A DNA stretch of 47,544 bases. Origin: Paulinella micropora (taxonomy: Eukaryota; Cercozoa; Imbricatea; Euglyphida). How positions within the stretch are numbered: position 1 is the stretch's first letter; each line of letters starts with the position of its first letter. The position numbers and the translations under genes are program-made. The stretch covers positions 281,778 through 329,321 of the forward strand of contig BJOX01000184.1 in NCBI GenBank assembly GCA_009731375.1, given 5' to 3'. Positions 38,740 through 47,544 of the stretch are shown here, piece by piece. A model generated the notes under the pieces. The model searched no databases. It was not told the DNA's origin and saw nothing but the letters and a program-made list of their open reading frames with translations.

Positions 38740-40150
38740 TACCTTCCCAGATGTTTAGATTTTCTCCCCCTCTTTCCCACTACCTTGACACTATCCTGTT
38801 TATCCTTCTCCCCCTGACCTATGCCACCTACGTTCCTGGAAGACGGAGAAGGAGGGATAAGCTGGGGGAGATTACTGAAACCATCTGATTTATCATCACT
38901 CTTCAGTCCTTTCAGGTGAGGATCGACTGGTTGTGTCATAGAATTAGTGGGGGCATTTGAGGTACTATTACAAACGTCAGGGACATTTACGTTAAAGGAG
39001 GTAGATGAACTACCGCTTGATTCTGGTACCTTGAAACCAACTTTCTTCTCGAAAGGAGGGTTGTCAGTGGCCGGAGCAGCAGGTGGTTTCGTCAATTCCC
39101 ACTCGACTGAAAACGTATCCCCACCTGCTGTTCCATTAAGGCTGTTAGAAGCCTCCCGCTTACCCAACCTCCAGACATCAAACATAACGTCCCGAACATT
39201 ACAGTGTATTACCCGTGCAATAGGATCATAGACCCGATAATATCCGGTGTTACGTTCATATCCTAAGAAGACTACTTTCTTTCCCCTTTCGCCCTTACCT
39301 CGTCGGGGCTTGACCTTCATCACAGCAGCGCAACCGGTAGGGCGAAGGTGATGTAGGTAAGGTTTCCGACGGTGAATGACTTCGTAGGGGGACTTAACCT
39401 TAAAGGGCCCTTTAGCTATCGGGAGCAAGTTATTGATATAGGTGGCATTCTTCTCCATCTCCGTCCAAAAAGTCGGAGGAAGTTCCGCGTCGCTGAGCAC
39501 CATTGGTTTGATGGGACCTCTCTATCTTTGAGACTGCCTGTTTCTCGGCGGTAGGAGCCTCAATTAAATTAGGTTGGTTGGTATCAACCCACTCCTGAAA
39601 ACATTCGTAACGACCATATTTTTGGTCACAAGTAATAAATTTAACCTTCCGATTCGTGTGTCTTTCAAAGTACGCGACTGCTTTAAGAAAACACGGGAAC
39701 AATTCATTTTTATGTCGCAGGTAATAGTCGAGTTCAAAATTAGAACCGAGACATTTGACCGTAAATTTATATCGTTTACCGTCCCATGATATATTGTTCC
39801 ACCACCCCTGAGTGTCCATAGAAATATGTACGCCTGGGTGCCGTTCTACTATATGATGGTTCTTGTGAAAGTGCGGTGCTCTCTTTATCTTATTCCTTGT
39901 GCAATATTCGCACTTCATAATTCTCTCTCGCCACCCTGCCCCTACGATCTTTACCCCCATATAATGAGCCATTCTCTCCATTGCTTTGACTCCTCTATGT
40001 TTACACATGCGGTGGAAAACAGTGGCGTGAATGTGTTTACTATGTGTGGGTCTAACGACAGGGTTTAATGCTTTTGACATATCACAATCAACATCATGTT
40101 CTTGAGTCCGAGAAGTGTGTATGCATGCATCACCGGGCATAACCATACAT
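38740..40150 (-). pseudogene. Copia integrase
   Basis: HHCC zinc motif (HIHATVFH...CEYCTRNK), catalytic core Asp in HISMDTQGWW, second Asp in FITCDQKYG, Glu in SKIERSHQTNG, then the copia C-terminal block (FWTEMEKNATYINNLLP, PYEVIHRRKPYLHHLRPTGC, VVFLGYERNTGYYRV). A frameshift near 39490 separates the core from the C-terminal block. The catalytic triad itself is preserved. Confidence 0.85.
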
Positions 40151-40323
40151 CAAGCTAAACTTTGGGAACTATGTTCTCCCTTCTCCGTGTTCCTCTCGTA
40201 AGAAAACGGAACATACGATTTATCTTCTTGACATCTCCATCCACATACACATGGGATACCATTACAGTATACATCGCTATAAACGGGAAGGGCTGTTGAT
40301 TGGGCAGGATGGCGGGGTGGAAG

Positions 40324-41003
40324 TCAGAACGAGATAGTAGACTGTGATGCCTCGCCACCATCTACTTTCACGTTCTGCTTTTCCAACGGTACCGGTTCAT
40401 ATCTCTTGTTGGGGTCTAAAGGGGCCATTCCTGGAGTATAAAAAGCGAACAGGTTGTTAGGGAGGGACCTGCCCCTCGCTAAAATCGGATCTTCTTTGAT
40501 GTGGACTGGGGATTTCAACACAATCACCTGGTTATTCTGGCGGACAACTGTGAGTCCGTGCTTCAACCAAGCCGATGTAGCTACTGTCCGTAGTTCAGAT
40601 GGGGGTTGTATGTGGTGTGCGAATCGTATACTTGGATCGGTTCCCCGTTTGCCTCCGAAAGTTGCATCAAAACCTTTCCCTTGTACTCGGTTTTGATACT
40701 ACCTTTGGCAATTTGGAACCTTTGAGGATTGTGTTTCATCCTAACGAATACGTCTTTATGGGGTGATTGAGACTCGCTAGCCCCACTATCATCTACCCAA
40801 ACCATCCCCGCCACACTCCTTTCAGGCATCTCCTTCTCATCTTCCTCTTTCTCATGCATCATCACGACACAATCTTTTTCAGGTGATGAGGGTGAGGTGT
40901 TTGAAGTGGCGTTAGAAGAGATACTGAGTCTTGAAGATGGTATGTTGTGGTCATTTTCTTCTTCTAGACCTAAGCGTTGCAAGTATTCCCTGTACTCTGA
41001 CAA
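40324..41003 (-). pseudogene. Copia aspartic protease
   Basis: WVDDSGASES is the D-S-G-A active site of copia proteases, followed by a HNPQRFQIAKGSIKTEYKGKVLM flap region and, in a shifted frame near 40560, the usual KHGLTVVRQNNQVIVL linker toward the integrase. Frameshifted relative to both neighbours. Confidence 0.75.
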
Positions 41004-42490
41004 TTGGGTTCTGAGGTGAGGAAATGATGCAATTAATCCCCTAGCAAAGGATCTGTCAACTTATATATGGGCCATTGAGATGATAAAACTCTGGATATCC
41101 GCGTAAAGTTCCATATAGAATTCGTTCACTTGCCCATCCTTCCCAGTGATGAGAGAATCCCTCACCTCTAGCTCCTTTGCACCCTCTGCTAACGCTCCTA
41201 TCAACCTCTGTATCTCCTCGACAGAAGGTACCTCCCCATTTCCCCCAACAATCGCCATCTTCCCCTCATGCCACCGCCATGCAACTGAGGGTCATTCCTG
41301 ATCCTGTCTCTCTCTAGCTCTCTCTCCAACCCTTGACTTGACTCACTTGATGCAAGGCGTAGTAATGGGGAACGTACTCCCTTATCCCTCTTTCTTGCCT
41401 CCCCCCCTGCTCTATCCTTCGCGCTCTTACTCATCTCTTTCTTGGAGTTTGAACGTTGTACAGATGACTCAGAGGGAGAAAAGAACTTCAGGGAAGAAGT
41501 GGGGGAATCGTTTTCATCACCATCTTCATCAGATATCGTCTCCCCCTCACCTCTCTCTCTCTCTTTTCCTTAGTATTTCCCTCTACTGCAACCTCAACGT
41601 TCTCACCGTTTCAGAATTTGGGTTAGAACGTTGTACAGCTGGAGTAGAGAGCATATGGCTTGTAGAAGAGGATGATGCAACATGTGATCATGAACTGTGA
41701 GCAGAAGTAGGTCTGTGTGATGGCATGCTTGAGGGTGAAATGAGAGAATTGGAATGGACAGGGGGATGGTCTTGCTCTACCCTAGTCCCTTGCCGTAGGA
41801 TCCATTCCATCGAGGCTAATATCAGGGCACCTCTGAACGGTATACTCCCCTATTCAGTTGTGCTCTAATAACTGCCAATAGTTCTCCCCTTGTTTGTTCT
41901 GTGCCATTATGGTGTGAGCAAAAGTCACATCCATGCTTCTCCATCCTTATCACACACTGACTACCCGCTTTCTGTGCCCGGACGGCCCCAACTTTCCATG
42001 AACGTCGGATTCCTTTCCTATTGAACCTCACACTGCTTTTTGGCCGAAGCCTGGAGTGTGCTATTTCTAAGGGGTTGTGCCCATAAGTTAAGAAGGGTCC
42101 ATCATGCTTATGCTTAACATGTGATTGATATATCCTACCTCCCCTACTCCCTCTTCCCTTCTTCTTCATCAAGAGTAGCAGACTCTTCGTCTGAAACAGG
42201 AGTTTCGGATTCCTCTCCTTCTTCTTCAGAACTACCGGAAGAAGAGGAATCAGAGCCCCCTGCGTTCAAACTAATCGTCTTTGCTTTAGTCGTACTCTTT
42301 TTGATGAAGTCAGATGCCTTTAGCTTCCTTTTCTCCTTCCCTCCCTCTCCTTTCTGCCGTCTCGTCTTTCTTCTCCCTTTCCTGCCTTCCTTAGTCTTAC
42401 CTGTACTTTTTAAAATCAGCTCTCCTACTCCTTTAGCTAAGTTAACTATTCTTGCTGCTTTTCTCCTTATGGGGCAGTTGACAGGGACAT
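41004..42490 (-). pseudogene. Copia gag-protease linker, Ser/Glu- and basic-rich
   Basis: Short broken frames of Ser/Glu-rich and basic sequence (for example HDGPFLTYGHNPLEIAHSRL near 42080, and a CDFCSHHN Cys/His cluster near 41920) connect gag and protease. No standard copia domain assigned; frames are too broken to define a product. Confidence 0.45.
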
Positions 42491-43564
42491 GTCCATCTCG
42501 TGGACATTCAGGGAGGGTAAAAGGAACAATACATATCTGGATCTGATGGTCTCAACGGCAATTGAAACAACCTTTCTTATGGGGTGTTCTCCCGGTTTGG
42601 TTGCCCATAAGGTTGACTGAAATGGGGTCACTCCGTGTTCCAGTACCAGATGGAGCTTTAGATGAAGGGGAACGGAAACCACCCCCCGACGCATAAAGCT
42701 TTTTCATCTTTGACTTGGATTCCTCTGTCTGAGCTATCTGTTCTATCACTTTCACAAACGACTCCCAACCAGGTCGTTCCTCCGGAAGAAGGCTGGTGAC
42801 CTTATTACGATAAGTATCGAATTCAGTCAAGAACTCAATCTTTTTCATAACCATCTCTAGAATCTGTTTTTACGAGCTCAGGATACGGAACCCTCATGAC
42901 TGATTCCTGATCTGCTATGTTGCTATGAAAGACAGTAAGCCAAGATCTCACATCTTGAACCCTCTTAGGATAAGAATAGTCAAGAAAATCTTGAAGTTCT
43001 TTCCACTTAACGAGATCAAGTCCACCATATGGCTTCCTCAACTCCATGAAACACTCGACCCCGTCGGTACCAGCCGTCCTGATAACCGACATCGCTTCCT
43101 TGTCCTTGTTACAGGATTGAATTAAGAGAGCAAATATGAATCGATTATGTTTCATCTTTCTTCTGTCCTCTACCTGCTGATAGTATCTGTCTGTTGAATC
43201 AGATAAAGATGCAAAGATGGGGTTTGGTCTAGATTCAACAGTTAGAATAGGGACCAGCAGACCCTTTCTGTTCAGCAGTTGCTGAAGAAGAAGAGGTGCT
43301 AAGTTGGGCAGAACTAGAAGAAGAACTGTCTTTCTGTTCTTGTTTGACAGATGAGGTGACGCTAGAGGAAGAGCTGCTGCGTTCCTTTTTGGCGATAACA
43401 GGTCTTTTATTCTCTCGCTGACCCTGATTTTCAGTTTCTCTTTCTGCGCTAGGAGATAGAAATGGTTCATTGGGTGGTGTGTCAGGGTGATTGAAAGAAC
43501 TTACCTGTTTTGCCTGCAAGTACAAAGGGTGTTTCCTGTGGGGTGGTAGCTCTCCTATCCCCAT
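42491..43564 (-). pseudogene. Copia gag remnant
   Basis: Ser/Lys/Glu-rich start, then a helical gag core (NRFIFALLIQSCNKD, FMELRKPYGGLDLVKWKEL, SYPKRVQDVRSWL) and, in another frame, EERPGWESFVKVIEQI leading to a C-terminal CFNC zinc-knuckle start whose last ligands lie in a shifted frame (GHVPVNCP). At least three frameshifts. Confidence 0.6.
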
Positions 43565-45816
43565 TGGTCATGGATGGCAAATGCAGCTAGAAATCCGTAC
43601 TCCCAGGCTGTCCCAGTCCGCATCTCTACTGTTAAACGGTGGGGGATCCACCTTAAACCCTTTGTGTAACGACGTCCCGAACATGGGGTAAGCCATGTTC
43701 TTGAACCCGAAAATGCGGAAGATAGGAGTTAACCTCAACGGTAGTATCAGTAAATCATGTTCCTACAGTTAAGTAGAAATGGGGGAATTATTATTAGGGA
43801 TGCCTTGAAGCAGTTTGGTGTGTCTGTGCTATGCTATCCGACTAGCCACAAGACACGTTTGAGGTGGGTGCCTTCAGCCTGCCCACGAAATGTTGTCGAC
43901 TGCCTGCTGCGCGTCGATCCTTGCACTTTTCTGTTGAATGCCTAATGCCTCTCCTTCCAGACTAAGTGCGACTGATTAAAGCTGCTGACGCAGAGTCCGC
44001 TAATCAAGGCTCGATAATCTGTTAGACCACTTAGTATTATTAATATAATAATCTATGATAGAAACTACATTCTAACAGCAGTACTACAGCTTTAATAAGC
44101 CTGAGAAAAAGGCGCCAACAGAACACGCCACGTAACTTGACTGGCCGGATCATACTAAGTAATGGCTCTACCGGGCCGACACCGTTACTCCAATACGGCC
44201 GGTCCTTAACTATCATATAATTAAGATTATTAGTTCCAACAGAAAGGAAGGAGCTAAACATAAAGTATAATTACAAGGGAAGAAGGGACTCGAAACAACA
44301 CGGAGTGAAAAAAAAAAAAAAGTTGAAAAAACTTTTCGGAAAAAAACTAGTACTGGCTTAAGACTGGTATACCAGTACCTGCATTAGTAGTTTGTGACCC
44401 TGACCGGGGGCCGGCCGACCCATATTGACTTTCCATGATGGCACTGACTCCGAGTGATATGAATACTGCCACGGTAACCGTCAATATTAATGTCGTTGTG
44501 GAGTCATGCTAGTACAATCGTTACGACAACTTATTTTTTTCTGTCTGGTTGCAAATTTGATAGTCAATAGGAGAGAATAGTACTCCTACCCAAATCCGTA
44601 GTGGGAGCATGGGATCCGTAACTTAACCGACAACCTCAGTGATATCGAGGCACAAGGCCTCAGTGAAGTGGAAGCGTCTGGCCCAAAGGCGTGGCTGCCC
44701 GCTAGGATCTGTGCGTATCCTACCTTTCGGTCATGGGATACACGACATGGTATGTAGGAGAAAGCTTGAGAAACATATATGAGGGAGGGAAAGGGAGGGT
44801 AGATGGTAGGATATACGAAGGAGAAAACCGGAACTATATAATGATCTAACACCGGGAAGGGTCGTCCCTGGTCCCGCGGACAATCGCCTGGTCGTAAGCC
44901 TTCGTCGGGTCCCATCGTGGGCTGGGTCATTCCATGAGGGGCTTCGTCGTAAACTGGTTCAGATATCGGGGCTCCACACACACGCACGAGACTCAGAATT
45001 GTAGAAACATTGAACCATCAGGGAGAACCATTTCTGGACTCATTTGCAAATTCCTGGTTGTCCATCCCCTGCACCTTTTCTTGAACTGCATAGCTCTTGC
45101 ACCTGGAGGGAGATGTAATGAGTAGAGGTATCGTCGTATACTGAAAGGGGTTGGGCATCCGGAGGGTCCGGCATCGGTACTGGGTGCTGAAGAGGGGCTA
45201 GGAGCCGGAAAAATCCGGACTTAATACTGGGTGCCGAAACGGAGGGGGGAGCCGTTAGAAACAAGTAAAAACACTGGGCTGGTGGCGCGGCGTGAAAGAG
45301 AGAGGGATAGGCCTGATTCCTGCAAGTGGAGAAGTATCCAGTTTGAAAAAATTGAAGAGAGAGAAATGACTTTGACGACAGGGAGAGAATTCAAATCTAG
45401 CACGAGCGTCGAGTGCCTTGCTCTCGAGGTCGGGGAAGAGATGGAGAGTAGTGTGGGGAGCTTGGGGCATCGCTAGCTTCGTCAGCTGGGCGTTATGTTT
45501 AATGAATCAAAGGAGGACACAGGGGTCGAGTCAGGGGGGGACGGGGAAACTATAAAAGGAAGTGTTCGTGCAAACTTGGCACGAGGCAATGTCCCTGGTA
45601 GAGAGTGTCGAGCCCTGGGTGAAGAACATCAGACAGGGGAAGAATCCTTAGGCTGAGATGCCGGTCACGGGGGTCGGAAGACTCACTAGGCTGGCAGTCT
45701 CGACCAGAGGGTCTCCCTTGTCCTTGACTTGGCCGACCCGACCCCCCACAAGACCGTTAGGAGTGCGACGTTCCTTGCCCAGACTTGGTTGGCGTGCTTG
45801 GCTAAGTCCTATCTCT
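43565..45816. other. Host sequence without recognisable genes
   Basis: About 2.2 kb with short random frames only. A poly-A run at about 44308 and a diverged ~47-bp tandem repeat (tactgggtgc(t/c)gaa...gagccg at about 45178 and 45225) are the only structures seen. The 5' LTR of the copia element may lie here but cannot be recognised without its partner. Confidence 0.5.
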
Positions 45817-46069
45817 CGGGGTCGCTGACAGAATCGCTGACACACAGCCAACACATAAAATAAAATTGATCAGTAAGACAGGAGAAAAGGACAGCGAAAC
45901 TTTCGCTGTGTTTGCGGTGTTTCCCGCGCAGAAACTTTGGCGTTGTTTGCGGTGATTTTTCCAGAAATTCCCGCACATTTTCTCGTCTCGTCTCGTATGT
46001 TGGCTTCTATACAAACATTAGATGCATAGACTCGCAATGCAGGGGTGGGAGGGCGACCTGGGGTAGCGG

Positions 46070-46116
<47 letters not shown>

Positions 46117-46369
46117 CATTCTCTCCGGGCGACCTGGTGTATCCTGTTTGGTGGAAGTGCGTCAGCTGCTCCAGCACGGCCAGCAGCAAAGAGCGGTACG
46201 TGTCCGAGAAGCCCAGAGTCGAGCTGCCCACCCAACGATGCACCTGCAGCGAGATTCTTGTTCATGACCATCCCTTGTTGTTGCGGTTTTTGTTGTTATT
46301 ACTACTTAGCTTATTGTTATAAAGCGGTAGTGTCAGTGGAGCTGCCCACCCAGCGATGCAACTGCAGCG

Positions 46370-46422
<53 letters not shown>

Positions 46423-46559
46423 GGTGTTGTTGTTGGTGTTGTTGTTGGTGTTGTTGTTGTTGATGAGGATGATGATGATGATGCTGTTGCTGTTGCTGCT
46501 GCTGCTACTACTGCTGCTGCTGTTGTTGTTGTTGCTGTTGCTGCTGCTGCTGCTGTTGT

Positions 46560-46591
<32 letters not shown>

Positions 46592-46607
46592 TTGTTGTTG
46601 CTGTTGC

Positions 46608-46646
<39 letters not shown>

Positions 46647-46986
46647 CGTCGTCACTACTACTACTATTATTATAGCTACTATTATTACAATCAGCGGTAT
46701 GTGTCAGTGAAGTCCAAACTCGAGCTGCCCGCCCAGTGATGCTGCACCTCTATGACTGTTGCTCTTGTTGTTAACGATGATGATCATGATGATGACGTTG
46801 TTGTTGTTGTTCTTGTTGTTGTTGTTGTTGCTACTGCTGCTGTTGCTGCTGCTGTTATTATCATTAAGATTGCTACTATTATTATTATCATCATTCCCCC
46901 CCCCCCCCCCTCTCTCTCTCCTCTTTCACCTCGGCCACAGGAACGGGGACCAACTTTTGCTACACAAGAAAAATACACAAACGAAC

Positions 46987-47024
<38 letters not shown>

Positions 47025-47114
47025 CAGATAGATAGATAGATAGACAGATAGATAGATAGATGGATGGATGGATGGATGGATGGATGGGTGAATGGGTGGA
47101 TGGATGGATGGATG

Positions 47115-47161
<47 letters not shown>

Positions 47162-47279
47162 CGATAGATAGATCGATAGATAGATCGATAGATATATCGA
47201 TAGATAGATAGATAGATAGATAGGATAGATAGGATAGATAGGATAGATAGCTAGATAGCTAGATAGATAGATAGATAGC

Positions 47280-47329
<50 letters not shown>

Positions 47330-47335
47330 TATGGA
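45817..47335 (+). repeat. Long direct repeat, copy 2 (~1.5 kb)
   Basis: Same order and orientation as 6485-8036: the ctcggggtcgctgacag block, (CT)n, gagctgcccacccaacgatg, (TTG)n, the poly-C run and the GATA tail. The flanking sequences differ on both sides. Confidence 0.95.
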
Positions 47336-47544
47336 TAGATGATGAAATATCGACTAATGTCAGAAAAAAGGAGCTTCTGATTTCGTCAACCAGGAAGTCT
47401 GTGGGTAAAGTATTAACCCGATGCCCAGCTAAGCCGTGATGTTTGCACGGAAGGGACTGATACAGGCAATACCAAAGCTCCCTAGTACCAGGCGGGGCCA
47501 GGGCTCGTTCCATAAAGCGCCCCTTGCAGAACGAGCTCCCACCT
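47336..47544. other. Unique host sequence at the window end
   Basis: About 210 bp; no feature recognised. Confidence 0.5.

Larger units (their letters stand above)
37560..43564 (-). mobile_element. Decayed Ty1/copia retrotransposon
   Basis: Minus-strand order gag, protease, integrase, reverse transcriptase, the copia (Pseudoviridae) arrangement. Frameshifts separate all parts. The 3' end is missing beyond the ALYGHPEAGRLW part of reverse transcriptase: no RNase H and no 3' LTR are seen, so LTR boundaries and a target duplication cannot be defined. Phrases such as YGHPEAGRLW resemble copia lineages of algae and other protists. Confidence 0.85.

Noticed and set aside
42121-42546. 141-codon + strand frame rich in Ser/Pro/Leu
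   Set aside because: Antisense shadow of the Ser/Glu- and Lys-rich copia gag-protease linker on the minus strand.
43697-45476. Several 60-133 codon frames as host genes
   Set aside because: No coherent composition, motifs or splice signals; consistent with chance frames.

Overview
This looks like a scaffold fragment from a microsatellite-rich eukaryote, most likely an alga or other aquatic protist. The host cannot be fixed from sequence alone. The flanks are dominated by (GATA)n, (CAA)n/(TTG)n, (GA)n and (GAAA)n arrays, assembly gaps, a decayed Ty1/copia retrotransposon and almost no recognisable host genes. 

Layout: (1) 1-15073, host flank: nested microsatellites, interspersed short repeats, four larger gaps, and one copy (6485-8036) of a ~1.5 kb repeat that recurs at 45817-47335. 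(2) 15074-36887, an AT-rich, fully bounded Maverick/Polinton-like (Polinton-like virus) element. It is 21.8 kb between ~190 bp terminal inverted repeats that start AGT, and a perfect 6-bp target duplication (aacagt) flanks it. (3) 36888-45816, host sequence holding a broken copia element on the minus strand (about 37560-43564). (4) 45817-47544, the second repeat copy and a short unique tail. 

The Polinton carries the full replication, morphogenesis and integration kit. The + strand left arm has small basic proteins, a protein-primed family B DNA polymerase and two tandem ExoX-C/DUF3820-like proteins. The - strand middle has a virion surface-like protein, a double-jelly-roll major capsid candidate, a penton-like minor capsid protein, an adenovirus/Ulp1-type cysteine protease, coiled-coil proteins, an FtsK/HerA packaging ATPase, a two-helix membrane protein and a very long phage-like tail-fibre gene ending in an S74 intramolecular chaperone. 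The + strand right arm has two small charged proteins, an rve integrase, a coiled-coil protein and a small gene with a 51-nt GT-AG intron. 

The copy is a fossil or a poorly assembled one. Polymerase, penton, fibre, surface protein, coiled-coil protein and both DUF3820 genes carry stops or frameshifts. Capsid, protease, integrase and several small genes read through, and the ATPase reads through apart from a 10-N gap. Two perfect fold-back duplications sit inside genes. 

The most unusual signal is a family of 15 intergenic palindromes (consensus arms GATGTTT...AAATATC, shared core AATGAGCGNAGCGAATGA). Fourteen are arranged as seven convergent pairs around short AT-rich cores and one stands alone. 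Many begin at, or within a few bases of, a stop codon. This looks like a mobile or regulatory hairpin system, perhaps bidirectional transcript-end signals, spread through the middle of the element.
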